DNA of 64,000 nt from positions 1,550,001 through 1,614,000 of the forward strand of contig NZ_JAMZCY010000001.1 of NCBI RefSeq assembly GCF_024519285.1, written 5' to 3'. This document shows positions 25,970 to 34,776 of this stretch, one piece after another. Below the pieces are notes generated by a model. That model was not told where the DNA came from. It did not search any database and was given only the letters and a program-made list of their open reading frames with translations. A program made the translations under genes and the position numbers. The stretch comes from Cohnella sp. WQ 127256. Lineage in GTDB: Bacteria > Bacillota > Bacilli > Paenibacillales > Paenibacillaceae. How positions within the stretch are numbered: the stretch's first letter is position 1; the number at the start of each line of letters is the position of its first letter.

Positions 25970-26049
25970 ATGCGGCAGCTCGGCTGTCATAGGTTTCTCC
26001 TTAGACCCGTGGCTTTGCGTCCCAGTCTTTCGAGTTGGTTTGCCCTCAT
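25970..26049 (-). ncRNA. Cyclic di-GMP-I (GEMM-I) riboswitch
   Basis: On the minus strand the aptamer reads GGGCAAACC, CGAAAGACTGGGACGCAAAG and CCACGGGTCTAAGG in order, then AACCTATGACAGCCGAGC. These are the GEMM-I landmarks: the GCAAACC strand, a GAAA tetraloop-type element, GACGCAAAGCC around the ligand site, and the receptor helix. It lies about 70 bp upstream of the MCP start with an intrinsic terminator between, so c-di-GMP probably switches transcription of the chemoreceptor. Confidence 0.92.
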
Positions 26050-26172
26050 ATTTAATTACATAATTCGACATAATGTGACAAAAATCACACTCCTTTTTAT
26101 ACCATTTCGCTTAACTCCATGCAACAGATTAAGAAATTATCATATTATTTTACTAATCCGCTAGGCAATCCA

Positions 26173-26214
26173 AATAAAAGCCAAAGTGTTATCACCACCT
26201 CTTTGGCTTTTATT
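26173..26214. terminator. Isolated bidirectional terminator-like hairpin
   Basis: AATAAAAGCCAAAG (26173-26186) and CTTTGGCTTTTATT (26201-26214) are a perfect 14-bp inverted repeat with terminator character in both directions. No gene clearly ends here, so it may insulate the MCP and PadR promoters or be left over from a lost gene. Confidence 0.6.
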
Positions 26215-26300
26215 GCAAGATTTAGTTGTTAATCGGAATTTCTTTTTCAAAAAACTTCTGGTATTGAGCTAAGGAAAACATTCTTAGATTTACAACAACA

Positions 26301-26330
26301 ATAACATATGTTACTTTTAACCTATGTTAT
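26301..26330 (+). promoter_or_regulatory. PadR-type operator
   Basis: ATAACATA (26301-26308) and TATGTTAT (26323-26330) are perfect inverted halves 14 bp apart, just upstream of the PadR gene. They resemble the ATGT/ACAT half-sites of PadR regulators and suggest autoregulation. Confidence 0.55.
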
Positions 26331-26352
26331 TTGTATAGAGGTGTGATTATTT

Positions 26353-27270
26353 ATGTCAATCCAATTAGCAATATTAGGAATACTGAGCTGGAAACCCTCA
26401 ACAGGATATGAACTAAAAAAAATGTTTGAGGATTCCTCCTTCATGTATTGGTCCGGTAATAATAATCAAATTTACAAAGCTTTAATGAATTTGGAAAATG
26501 AAGATTTTGTTACATGTGAAGTGGTCCATCAGGATAACTCTCCTTCAAAAAAAATATATACCCTAACAGAAGAAGGATCTAAAGAACTAACAATTTGGCT
26601 CTCATCATCACCAGAAGCTCCTGAGATAAAAAAAACCTTTTTAGTACAGTTTGCATGGTCCGATATGTTAAGTAATCAAGAATTAAGTGAGATACTTTCA
26701 AAATATGAATATGAAATCAAGCTGCAATTGATTATGCAGAAGGAGAAATATAGGCGTGCTCTTCATTCACCTAATAGAAGTACTAGGGAAAGCTTAATAT
26801 GGGAGATGATTTCAGAAAACATTATTTCAACCTATAACAATGAACTTAATTGGGTCCATGAAACCCGTCAAAAGCTGTTTGAAAATGAAGTTATGGAGGA
26901 AAAAGACAAAATGAACTATCAAATTAGAGAAATAGAAAATAAAAAATATATTGAACTGATTTCTACCACTGAACCTCTAAACACAGAGAATGATGCACTA
27001 GATCTAATAGCTTTATGTTGGGAGCATGAGACAAATGCGCTTATGATACACTATGCAGCCTTATCAGAAGACTTCTTCAAACTTAAAACCAAATTAGCTG
27101 GAAATATGATTCAGAAATTTACAAACTACGGTATAAAAGCTGCTGCTATTATTCCTCAGGATACAATTCAAAAAGGCAGATTTAAAGAAATGGCCATGGA
27201 AACGAACAAAGGCAATCATTTTAGATTGTATGAAAGTAAAGAAGAAGCTGAAAAATGGCTTTTGAAATAG
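26353..27270 (+). CDS. PadR-family regulator fused to a DUF4180 domain
   Basis: A 305-residue protein. Residues 1-90 are a PadR winged helix (LAILGILSWKPSTGYELKKMFEDS, YKALMNLENEDFV, KKIYTLTEEGSKEL), followed by a helical Vir_C-like region to about 180. A DUF4180 domain follows from about 190 (NKKYIELISTTEPLNTENDALDLI in parts, to EEAEKWLLK). The same fusion is known in other Bacillota; DUF4180 probably senses a ligand. AGAGGTG precedes the ATG by nine bases. Immediately downstream lies a dead alpha/beta hydrolase gene, possibly its former target. Confidence 0.88.
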   Translation: MSIQLAILGILSWKPSTGYELKKMFEDSSFMYWSGNNNQIYKALMNLENEDFVTCEVVHQDNSPSKKIYTLTEEGSKELTIWLSSSPEAPEIKKTFLVQFAWSDMLSNQELSEILSKYEYEIKLQLIMQKEKYRRALHSPNRSTRESLIWEMISENIISTYNNELNWVHETRQKLFENEVMEEKDKMNYQIREIENKKYIELISTTEPLNTENDALDLIALCWEHETNALMIHYAALSEDFFKLKTKLAGNMIQKFTNYGIKAAAIIPQDTIQKGRFKEMAMETNKGNHFRLYESKEEAEKWLLK

Positions 27271-27282
27271 AAAGATGTCTGG

Positions 27283-27645
27283 ATCAAAAGACCATCTCCC
27301 ACTGATCCTCATGCATGGAAGCGAAACGAATTCGGCGATGTCGCTTCTCTTTCCAAAACCCACAATGTCTATGCCATCGACTTTATTGGAGAAGCAGGAT
27401 TATCAGCGGCAAGCCGGCAAAGCTACGCAAGTGATGCATATGCTCTATTAAATTAGTGGGTAGCAAGATTTCTTCATCATCGTTATCCTAATTGGGAGAA
27501 GGTTTTACATTTGCATCACTTACGTTCAAACATTTTCAAACCACGAACGGCAAAAATGCCACTAATTCGTGATCAGTCACTTGATCAGTTAACCAAGCCA
27601 ATTTTAATACTTTTTGGCGATTCTGATCAATTAACTGCTGCCTGA
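27283..27645 (+). pseudogene. Decayed alpha/beta hydrolase
   Basis: Translated pieces in two frames give PLILMHGSE (oxyanion-loop HG motif), then after a frameshift NVYAIDFIGEAGLSAASR, a TAG stop near 27456 and, still in that frame, LTKPILILFGDSDQLTAA, which ends in a TGA. These are the order and content of an alpha/beta hydrolase, with at least one frameshift, one nonsense mutation and missing parts including the nucleophile elbow. It follows the PadR gene directly. Confidence 0.7.
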
Positions 27646-27715
27646 TACGGGTCACCTAATTGTCAACCAAGCAGATAGAATACTAAATTTTTTGAAAAAT
27701 AATGAGTTACATACT

Positions 27716-27758
27716 CGCCGATTAGGGTTCTCCACACCTTGATCGGCGGCTATTTTTT
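27716..27758 (+). terminator. Terminator after the hydrolase remnant
   Basis: CGCCGAT (27716-27722) pairs with ATCGGCG (27742-27748), followed by GCTATTTTTT. It probably ended the former padR-hydrolase unit. Confidence 0.7.
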
Positions 27759-27955
27759 ACTTGCAATTCTGTATCCATATCAAGACCCGGTTTGAATTCA
27801 ACGATCAGCTTATTACAAAAAAGCCCAGCCATATTGTGTCTGAACTTTAGTCTATTAGGTAAATGCTGCCCCTTAAATTACTCCCTTATCAACAACACAC
27901 AGCACTCCATATGTGTCGAATGCTTATTATTGATATATTGGAAGGGGGGGCATTC

Positions 27956-28112
27956 TAAGCCCCCAGCGACAACGGATTTTTGAAACTATTGTGGATTTCT
28001 ATGCTGCTATCCTCAAATACCTCGACCTTGTGAATTAATCGATGAAACACTTCTCGAAGGATTTCTTCATCCGAAATTTCCAGTTGAGTAAAATGCTGAA
28101 CTAATTGAGGCC
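27956..28112 (-). pseudogene. C-terminal remnant of a large serine recombinase
   Basis: The minus-strand frame ends HRLIHKVEVFEDSSIEIHNS then FKNPLS before a TAG; upstream it runs QLVQHFTQLEISDEEILREV and meets a TGA. The pattern 'IxKVEVFEDGSIEIHxxF' is the usual tail of resolvase-type recombinases carried by prophages and integrative elements. The catalytic domain is absent from the window. This is a scar of a lost or decayed mobile element; the identification rests on motif memory only. Confidence 0.5.
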
Positions 28113-28132
28113 TCACTCATTTTAACTGTCCG

Positions 28133-28537
28133 TCAACGCCTAACGCTGAACCGTTTGATTGCTTCCTCGGTCACTGGCTCGAAGAGGTTAACGAGGTTGC
28201 CGTCGGGATCGCGGAAAAGCACAGAACGGTTTCCCCACGGCATCGTGGTCGGTTCCTTTACCCAATCATCGACAATTGGCTTCAATCGCGCGTATTCGGC
28301 TTCGACATCGTCGACGCGGAACTCGATGATGACAGTGTGATTGTTGGCCGCCACTACGGAACCAGCGCCGAATAGTTGCGCCGTCTGGGAGTGGCCGATT
28401 GCCAGGGTGCAAGATGGCATTACGAATTCGGCAAAAACGGGCGCGGGGCGCTCCGCCGAAGCACCCATGACTTTCTCATAGAACTCGACGAGACGATCCA
28501 CGTCGTCGGTAATGATGCGCACAGAAGCGAAATTCAC
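28133..28537 (-). CDS. VOC-family protein
   Basis: A 134-residue VOC protein: first unit VRIITDDVDRLVEFYEKVMG, second unit FRVDDVEAEYARLK with a C-terminal WGNRSVLFRDPDGNLVNLFEP metal/substrate block (in parts). The start is GTG, eight bases after AAGGAT. GC content is clearly higher than in neighbours, which together with the nearby recombinase remnant may point to acquisition. The function (isomerase, dioxygenase or resistance protein) cannot be told. Confidence 0.82.
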   Translation of the reverse strand: MNFASVRIITDDVDRLVEFYEKVMGASAERPAPVFAEFVMPSCTLAIGHSQTAQLFGAGSVVAANNHTVIIEFRVDDVEAEYARLKPIVDDWVKEPTTMPWGNRSVLFRDPDGNLVNLFEPVTEEAIKRFSVRR

Positions 28538-28722
28538 AAGATATCATCCTTCCTATAATAAATGAAACAATACCGTATCATATCGTGGGCCAGAACCAGC
28601 GAAGCTTCCTTAATGGGCAAAGTTGCTGTGAAAAATAGATTGGCTATGTCCCCCAGCCGATGCAAGACGTACTTCGCATTTATCTTACCACTCCTTTACG
28701 ATTACATACCCGATTATAAAAC

Positions 28723-28754
28723 AACGCTACTGACAACGTTATGTCAGTAGCGTT
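28723..28754. terminator. Terminator at the end of the WYL regulator gene
   Basis: AACGCTACTGACA (28723-28735) and TGTCAGTAGCGTT (28742-28754) form a perfect 13-bp stem overlapping the stop codon of the WYL gene. Confidence 0.8.
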
Positions 28755-29691
28755 TTAACATTTTTTGGGCTTCCTCACGAATCCAATTTCGGAATGATTC
28801 AGGTTCCAATACTATCACACCCGCTCCCCAGCCAAGCACCCATTGGAGCAATTCATCCAGTTGACGAACGCGTAAGACCACATGCAATCCATCTTGATGC
28901 TCTTCCATATCCTCCATGTAATGATAGTTCGATTCCTTCACCTTATCTGCGATGTCATGGTTAAATCGAAGGCGAACTCGCAAGTGGCGATCATCCGGAG
29001 GGGTGTACTCCCTTAAGTTAAAATGCGCCGGCAGTTCGAATCGTTCTTCCAGATCGATAAGTTCGGTCATTCGGGACAAACGGAAATGGCGAATGTCTTG
29101 GCGTAGATCGCAACGGGCCACGAGCATCCAAGATCCTTCAACGAGTACCAGACCATAGGGAGCGACGGTACGATCACTATGGTGATTCCCCTTGGAATCC
29201 CCAATCCCTTTCGAATAATGAAATCTGATCTTTCGTTCATCTAATATCGCTCGACGGATCTTTTCGAAATATTCCCTTTCTTTTGACAGCGCGACCCGTT
29301 TACCGGGAGTGAGCAAGCGCAGCGCCTTGCGCACACGAGAGGTCTCATTGCGAACGCTCTCCGATAGAATGGCCTCGATTTTCCTCCGAGCGGCTTGAGC
29401 TCTGACACAATACTCATCATCAAATCGTTGCTCGATAAAGTCCGTTCCTATAAGCAAGGTCACGGCTTCTTCTACCGTGAAACTGATCGGCGGCAGGAAA
29501 TAGCCTTTCATCAAAGAATATCCTGTGCCTGGGGCACCTATAATCGGCACGCCCGCTTCACTAAGTGCCTGAATGTCACGATAGATGGTCCGCACACTGG
29601 TTTCGAATAGGTCCGCTAAATCTTCGCCCCGTACCACTTCTCTGCTTTGCAGCTCCAGAACGATAGCTAATAAACGGTCTGTTTTGTTCAT
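28744..29691 (-). CDS. YafY/DeoR-type HTH regulator with WYL domain
   Basis: About 315 residues. An N-terminal winged helix (RLLAIVLELQSREVVRGEDLADLFETSVRTIYRDI in parts) is followed by a WYL ligand-binding domain (APYGLVLVEGSWMLVARC, then the WCX C-terminal extension with LLQWVLGWGAGVIVLEP). A GTG at 29727 is in frame; the ATG at 29691, preceded by AAGGGGGG, is chosen. WYL proteins often sense nucleotides or small ligands. Possible targets are the adjacent VOC gene or itself; no operator was recognised. Confidence 0.87.
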   Translation of the reverse strand: MNKTDRLLAIVLELQSREVVRGEDLADLFETSVRTIYRDIQALSEAGVPIIGAPGTGYSLMKGYFLPPISFTVEEAVTLLIGTDFIEQRFDDEYCVRAQAARRKIEAILSESVRNETSRVRKALRLLTPGKRVALSKEREYFEKIRRAILDERKIRFHYSKGIGDSKGNHHSDRTVAPYGLVLVEGSWMLVARCDLRQDIRHFRLSRMTELIDLEERFELPAHFNLREYTPPDDRHLRVRLRFNHDIADKVKESNYHYMEDMEEHQDGLHVVLRVRQLDELLQWVLGWGAGVIVLEPESFRNWIREEAQKMLKRY

Positions 29692-29873
29692 TGGCTGCCC
29701 CCCTTGAAACTTAATGCTGTTCACCAAAAACTTGCCATCACTTGTGGTAAGGTTTACCGCGATTTACCTTAACTGCTCGTTTGTCTAATAATACACCTAA
29801 GTGTACAGAGACATTAAAATCAATGCATTTGAGCGATAGTTTCACATCTCATTTTCGAACCATCAATATTAAA

Positions 29874-29893
29874 CACTCCACATGTGTGGAGTG
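29874..29893 (-). terminator. Probable terminator after copA
   Basis: CACTCCACA TG TGTGGAGTG is a perfect 9-bp inverted repeat 32 bases after the copA stop; the T-tract is weak (TTTAATATT). Confidence 0.5.
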
Positions 29894-29924
29894 CTTAGAC
29901 AAATCACAAAGAACTAACCCTTCC

Positions 29925-32354
29925 CTAAACCTTCATTCGCTGAAGCCGAAGTGCATTTAACACAACGGATACGGAGCTGAGAGCCATTGCCGCTCCGGCA
30001 ACCCAAGGAGCTAATAAGCCGATGGCTGCAATAGGAATACCAAGAGAATTGTAACCTAGCGCCCAGAATAGATTTTGCCGAATATTACTCATTGTTTTGC
30101 GGCTCATATAGATCGCATCTGGAATGCTATTCAAGTCACCACGCATTAAGGTAACGTCCGCTGCTTCCATAGCCACATCAGTTCCTGTTCCGATTGCCAT
30201 TCCGATATCCGCCATTGCTAGTGCTGGAGCGTCATTAATGCCATCTCCAACCATCGCTACCTTTTTCCCTTGTGCCTGAAGCTTCTTTACTTCTTCCGCT
30301 TTACCTTCCGGAAGTACTTCTGCCAGAACTTCCTCGATGCCAACCTGCTTGGCGATCGCTTGAGCTGTACGCTCGTTATCTCCGGTTATCATAATAACCT
30401 CAATACCCATCTGCTTCAGTCTTGCGACCGCTTCTTTGGACGTTTCTTTAATCGTATCCGCAACTGCGACAAGGCCAGCATATTGACGGTCAACCGCAAT
30501 CAGCATCGCCGTTTTCCCTTCTAGCTCCAGCTGGGTCATCTTATCCACAGCGTGTTCTACCTGTACATCATATTTCGCCATTAGCTTACGGGTACCCGCT
30601 AATATTTCTTTACCATCTACAACTGCGCGAACACCAAAGCCCGGAATCGCTTCAAATTGTTCAGTCGATGGGAGATCAATTCCTTTAGCAGCAATACCAA
30701 TCACAATGGCTTCCGCAAGTGGATGCTCTGAGTCCTTCTCCGCAGCTCCAACTAAGCGAAGGAACGAACCCTCATCAATCTGCTCAACGATCACATCGGT
30801 AAGCTCTGGTTTCCCCTTCGTCACAGTACCGGTTTTGTCAAGAATGATCGCATCAATCTTATGGGTCGATTCCAAATGCTCCCCGCCCTTAAATAAAACA
30901 CCTAACTCCGCTGCGCGACCCGATCCAGCCATAATCGACGTTGGTGTTGCAAGTCCAAGCGCACATGGGCAAGCAATAACGAGGATAGCAATAGCTATCT
31001 CCAATGCATGTGCGAAATCTCCTGGCGTGACCCAGAAATACCAGACAAGAAAGCCAACAATTGCAATCCCGACGACAATCGGAACGAAAATACCGGATAT
31101 CACATCAGCTACCCGCTGAATAGGCGCTTTTGAGCCTTGAGCTTCTTCGACGACTTTAATGATTTGTGCTAACGCCGTTTCTTTACCAACTTTGGTAGCC
31201 CTTAATCTCAGCCTGCCATTTTTATTAATTGTCGCTCCAATGACGCTGTCTCCAGCTTTCTTCTCAACCGGTATACTTTCACCCGTTAACATCGATTCAT
31301 CTACAGCAGATTGACCTTCGAGTACTTCTCCATCTACGGGAATCTTCTCACCTGGCTTAACGATCAATTCATCGCCGGTAAGAACTTCTTCCACTGGGAT
31401 GATCATTTCCTGCCCCTCACGGATGACAAGTGCCGTCTTAGCCTGCAAGCCCATCAGCGTTTTGATCGCTTCAGATGTGCGCCCCTTAGCCAGTGACTCG
31501 AATAGCTTTCCAAGAAGGACGAGTGTAATAAGAACTGCACTTGTTTCGTAATACATCGCAGGACCATGGTGGACCATGCTTCCATCCGATGCCCATTCAA
31601 TCGTTAGGTAAAGGCTGTAGAAGTAAGCAGCCGAAGTCCCAAGGGAGACAAGCACATCCATATTGGCGCTTTTGTTACGAAGTGCATTGAATGCCCCCAT
31701 ATAAAACTGTTTCCCGATATAAAACTGAACAGGAGTTGCCAATGCCAGTTGGAACCACGGATTCATGAACAGCTCTGGCATCCAGATCCATGATAAGAAG
31801 GAGAAATGACTGACCATGGACCATAGTAAAGGTAGAGATAGGATTGCGGATATAAGTAGCTTGCGCTTTTGCTGTGATATTGCTTTCTTACGGTGCTCCG
31901 CTTGGTCCAACTGCTCTTGCTTGAGAATAGCTTTATAGCCCAGTTTCTCAACTCTGGATTGGATGTCAGCTATCGTTAGCTCATCATCGTTAAATTCAAC
32001 TCGAGCCGTCTCTAATGCAAAGTTAACAGTTGCACTCGACACTCCATCCATCTTGTTAAGTACTTTCTCAATCTTCGTTGCACAAGCGGCGCAGTACATA
32101 CCAACTAACTGTAGATCGACGACTTCTTTGGTCGTTCCGTAGCCTAACTTCTGAACCTGCTGTTCCATCTTGGATACATCCACGACACCAGGATCATATT
32201 TGATCATAGCTCGCTCCATAGCAAAGTTCACATTAGCAGCTGTGACCCCTTCGAGCTTATTTAATCCTTTTTCAATCCGATTTGCGCATGCAGCACAGGT
32301 CATACCTGTAATTTGCAGTGAAGCTTGTTTTAATTCCTTATGACTTGTATCCAT
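29925..32354 (-). CDS. copA: Copper-exporting P1B-type ATPase CopA
   Basis: An 809-residue Cu+-ATPase with two N-terminal heavy-metal-associated domains, each with a CxxC ([15 protein letters not shown] and [15 protein letters not shown]). It has about eight membrane helices, the membrane copper site [12 protein letters not shown], the phosphorylation motif [12 protein letters not shown], the actuator TGES, HP in EHPLAEAI, and [20 protein letters not shown]. It exports Cu+ from the cytoplasm at ATP cost. Unlike the usual csoR-copZ-copA operon, no chaperone or repressor gene is adjacent. The promoter carries two copies of a C-rich 19-bp element that suits a CsoR-type repressor. Confidence 0.95.
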   Translation of the reverse strand: MDTSHKELKQASLQITGMTCAACANRIEKGLNKLEGVTAANVNFAMERAMIKYDPGVVDVSKMEQQVQKLGYGTTKEVVDLQLVGMYCAACATKIEKVLNKMDGVSSATVNFALETARVEFNDDELTIADIQSRVEKLGYKAILKQEQLDQAEHRKKAISQQKRKLLISAILSLPLLWSMVSHFSFLSWIWMPELFMNPWFQLALATPVQFYIGKQFYMGAFNALRNKSANMDVLVSLGTSAAYFYSLYLTIEWASDGSMVHHGPAMYYETSAVLITLVLLGKLFESLAKGRTSEAIKTLMGLQAKTALVIREGQEMIIPVEEVLTGDELIVKPGEKIPVDGEVLEGQSAVDESMLTGESIPVEKKAGDSVIGATINKNGRLRLRATKVGKETALAQIIKVVEEAQGSKAPIQRVADVISGIFVPIVVGIAIVGFLVWYFWVTPGDFAHALEIAIAILVIACPCALGLATPTSIMAGSGRAAELGVLFKGGEHLESTHKIDAIILDKTGTVTKGKPELTDVIVEQIDEGSFLRLVGAAEKDSEHPLAEAIVIGIAAKGIDLPSTEQFEAIPGFGVRAVVDGKEILAGTRKLMAKYDVQVEHAVDKMTQLELEGKTAMLIAVDRQYAGLVAVADTIKETSKEAVARLKQMGIEVIMITGDNERTAQAIAKQVGIEEVLAEVLPEGKAEEVKKLQAQGKKVAMVGDGINDAPALAMADIGMAIGTGTDVAMEAADVTLMRGDLNSIPDAIYMSRKTMSNIRQNLFWALGYNSLGIPIAAIGLLAPWVAGAAMALSSVSVVLNALRLQRMKV

Positions 32355-32439
32355 AACCTACACCTCGATTTATCGTTAATCTAGCTGATGGATTTACTTT
32401 CACCTACAACAACTAAATCCTAATCATTACCACACCTCA

Positions 32440-32497
32440 AATATACCCCCCCACCCTTTATTTTGTCAACAGTTACTTTACCCCCCCACCCTTTATT
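32440..32497 (-). promoter_or_regulatory. copA promoter with duplicated G-tract operator
   Basis: On the minus strand TTGACA (32469-32464) and TATATT (32445-32440) are 18 bp apart. Two identical 19-bp units, TACCCCCCCACCCTTTATT on the plus strand, lie at 32444-32462 (filling the spacer) and 32479-32497, offset by 35 bp. G-tract operators inside the spacer are typical of CsoR copper repressors. The regulator is inferred; no csoR gene is in the window. Confidence 0.65.
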
Positions 32498-32502
32498 GGG
32501 GT

Positions 32503-32530
32503 GTAAAAGAGAAGGATTCTTTCGAATCCT
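32503..32530 (-). terminator. Terminator of the ger operon
   Basis: AGGATTC and GAATCCT with a four-base loop, followed by TCTCTTTT on the minus strand, 36 bases after the gerAC stop. Confidence 0.65.
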
Positions 32531-32566
32531 CAACTTTCGTTATGACTCAAAGCCTCTCCATTCCCT

Positions 32567-33679
32567 TTAATTTATCGACCCTACTGACATAATCCTTATC
32601 TTTACTTTAACGTTTACTTCTGCCTTGGATAAGGCTTCTCCCCAATTGTCCTGTACCTTTTTCCATTGCTTGTATTCCTTAGCCCGCGCATACAACCCGA
32701 GTCCTATAGGATCGATTTTTGCTGTTTGAATTTTATTAAATAGCAGTTTGTATTGCGCCTCAAGCTCTTCCCCTATTTCTTTTTCAATTTTTTTGGCGTT
32801 TTTATCTAGATTGATTGGATATAGACGTTCACTTAATGTAACTCTCATATTTACCTTGATATCATAGCGGAATTTATTATCTTCGTATTTCACCTTTGTT
32901 TTTGTAGATATATCCGTTGCGGTTATGCTTAATTTATTTAGCTTATAGAAGCTATCTTCATTGTGGGAAGGCATTGTGAGCGTAATCGGGAATTCGCCAG
33001 AACGGTGCTCTCTTAATGTACTGAAGAGTTTATTCGCCAATGGATCAAGCATTAATGCGTAACGCCCATCTTCTTTAAGTAGAGCCGTACCCATCACTAG
33101 TAAATTCTTGTCTTTACGTACTTCCGAAATGCTCGGTGTTATTCCCTTATCATACATTTGCCTATGTAACTCTTGGATCGTTGTATTCACCGTAATATTC
33201 CTTTTATGAGACGTGCGGAGAAGCTCAGTTAAGTAAGTAGAGAGACGAGGCTTATCTTTGGGAGCGAAATTAATAAGATCGGAAACTTTGCCGTCAACTA
33301 GTACTACAGTAGGAAGAACTGTGTCTTTGTTGTCGCGGTAAAATACATCCATAAGCTGGAACCAATCTTTGTGTTCAAATATACGTTTACCAAGCAAGAT
33401 CACCTGCACTTTGCCTCCCAAAGTAGAGGCAACCACACTGCGATCGAAATTCTCTCTCGCATTCCTCATCGTCATCGCACGAACTTCAAGCTCCTCCTCC
33501 TTCTTTTTGGCTTCTTTACTGAAGACAGGACTGGATAAGGAGTAAACAACATGATCTTCCTCGTCTACGTCGATTCCAACGAGTAATATGAATGTGACGT
33601 TTTCAACACTTAGACGATCCGTGCAACCTGTAAGGAATAACATCAGCACGAGCACGGTACAGCACAATGTACGTTTCAT
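32567..33679 (-). CDS. gerAC: Spore germination lipoprotein, Ger(x)C family
   Basis: A 370-residue GerAC-type lipoprotein: signal peptide with lipobox LFLTGC (cysteine about residue 19), an N-terminal domain (LLVGIDVDEEDHVVYSLSSP) and a C-terminal domain of long strands and helices. It is anchored on the outer face of the spore inner membrane as the C subunit of a nutrient germinant receptor. Its start overlaps the stop of the B-subunit gene by 4 bases, and GGGAG precedes the ATG. Third gene of a gerA-type operon; which receptor (GerA, GerB or GerK type) cannot be decided, so the symbol is generic. Confidence 0.9.
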   Translation of the reverse strand: MKRTLCCTVLVLMLFLTGCTDRLSVENVTFILLVGIDVDEEDHVVYSLSSPVFSKEAKKKEEELEVRAMTMRNARENFDRSVVASTLGGKVQVILLGKRIFEHKDWFQLMDVFYRDNKDTVLPTVVLVDGKVSDLINFAPKDKPRLSTYLTELLRTSHKRNITVNTTIQELHRQMYDKGITPSISEVRKDKNLLVMGTALLKEDGRYALMLDPLANKLFSTLREHRSGEFPITLTMPSHNEDSFYKLNKLSITATDISTKTKVKYEDNKFRYDIKVNMRVTLSERLYPINLDKNAKKIEKEIGEELEAQYKLLFNKIQTAKIDPIGLGLYARAKEYKQWKKVQDNWGEALSKAEVNVKVKIRIMSVGSIN

Positions 33680-34776
33680 CGTGTATCTCCCTTATGGAAT
33701 CTTATATAGACCTGAACATATGCCCATAAGAGCAATGGCAGCGCATAAGCAACACCAATTCCCATGCGACTCGACCATTTTTGCCATTCGTTCGCTTGAT
33801 TCCATGAAGGATGTATGACAAATACCATTACGATGATCAGAACGGCAATTATCGCAACATAAGGACTATGATCCTGCTTCCGTACCATTTGGCTTACGCC
33901 AAACGCGGCCATGAACATAAAAGAAATCCATGAAGAAGATACCACGAATAAAAAGAAAGCCAAAAAGATCATGTCAAAACGTTCCAAAAAGCTGAATTCG
34001 ATCATTTTTAATAAGCTGAGTAAGGGTTGATGGTAGCTTGTAATCTCATCCGGACTAAAAAATGCGAAACAAATAATAGTCGCCATGATATAAGCAAGTA
34101 TCGTTATGGAATTAGCAATAATAACTCCTTGCGTTGCCTTTTCCTTGTACTTTAAGAAGGGATAGATTATCCATAACACTTCAAACCCGAGTATAGAATA
34201 TATAGACGGTTCCACGCCTCGAATAACAGGCATAATCCCATCTTTAAACAACGGTAACAAATGAAGCCAATGACATTCCTTTAAGACAAACAAAAGAGTA
34301 AAAGGCATCCACGCCGTTAGGTAGAAGACTAGCTCATTATACCTTCCTAATATCCTCAATCCTTTGCCAGCTACCATATAAGTCGGAATAGCAAACAAGA
34401 ACATGATGAGATAATCAGGGGTTTGCGGTAAGAACCATGCTTTAATATAGAGCATCGCCTTGATTTGTACTAGACAGCAAAAAATAGTGAAATACAATGT
34501 AATAGGTATTACGACAAGAAGGGATAACCATTTTCCAAAAAGACGTTTAAGCAGATCATATACCGTATCATCAGGGAAACGTTTAAACACTTGAATGATC
34601 AATAAGCAAGCGACTAGATTCAATAACCAACCGATAATGAGCGACATCCAGCCATCCGTTCCCGATGAGGCAGCTAACTCACCGGATAAGGACATTATCC
34701 CTGTGCCCACCTGAGCTCCATTAATAATGAAAATAAACTGCATTAGGCTGATTTCGTTCTTAGCATATTTCTTCAT
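33676..34776 (-). CDS. gerAB: Germinant receptor B subunit (GerAB, amino acid permease-like)
   Basis: A 366-residue protein with ten hydrophobic segments, of the spore germination/APC superfamily; the start MKKYAKNEISLMQFIFIING and the motif GTGIMSLSGELAA match GerAB proteins. This subunit probably binds the nutrient germinant within the inner spore membrane. GGGGG precedes the ATG, and four-base overlaps with both neighbours show tight coupling. Confidence 0.92.
   Translation of the reverse strand: MKKYAKNEISLMQFIFIINGAQVGTGIMSLSGELAASSGTDGWMSLIIGWLLNLVACLLIIQVFKRFPDDTVYDLLKRLFGKWLSLLVVIPITLYFTIFCCLVQIKAMLYIKAWFLPQTPDYLIMFLFAIPTYMVAGKGLRILGRYNELVFYLTAWMPFTLLFVLKECHWLHLLPLFKDGIMPVIRGVEPSIYSILGFEVLWIIYPFLKYKEKATQGVIIANSITILAYIMATIICFAFFSPDEITSYHQPLLSLLKMIEFSFLERFDMIFLAFFLFVVSSSWISFMFMAAFGVSQMVRKQDHSPYVAIIAVLIIVMVFVIHPSWNQANEWQKWSSRMGIGVAYALPLLLWAYVQVYIRFHKGDTR

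Noticed and set aside
25859-26164. Plus-strand 101-residue ORF
   Set aside because: It overlaps the c-di-GMP riboswitch and the chemoreceptor start on the other strand and has no ribosome site.
27792-27983. 63-residue plus-strand ORF in the decay zone
   Set aside because: No ribosome site, no recognisable motif, and overlap with the end of the recombinase remnant.
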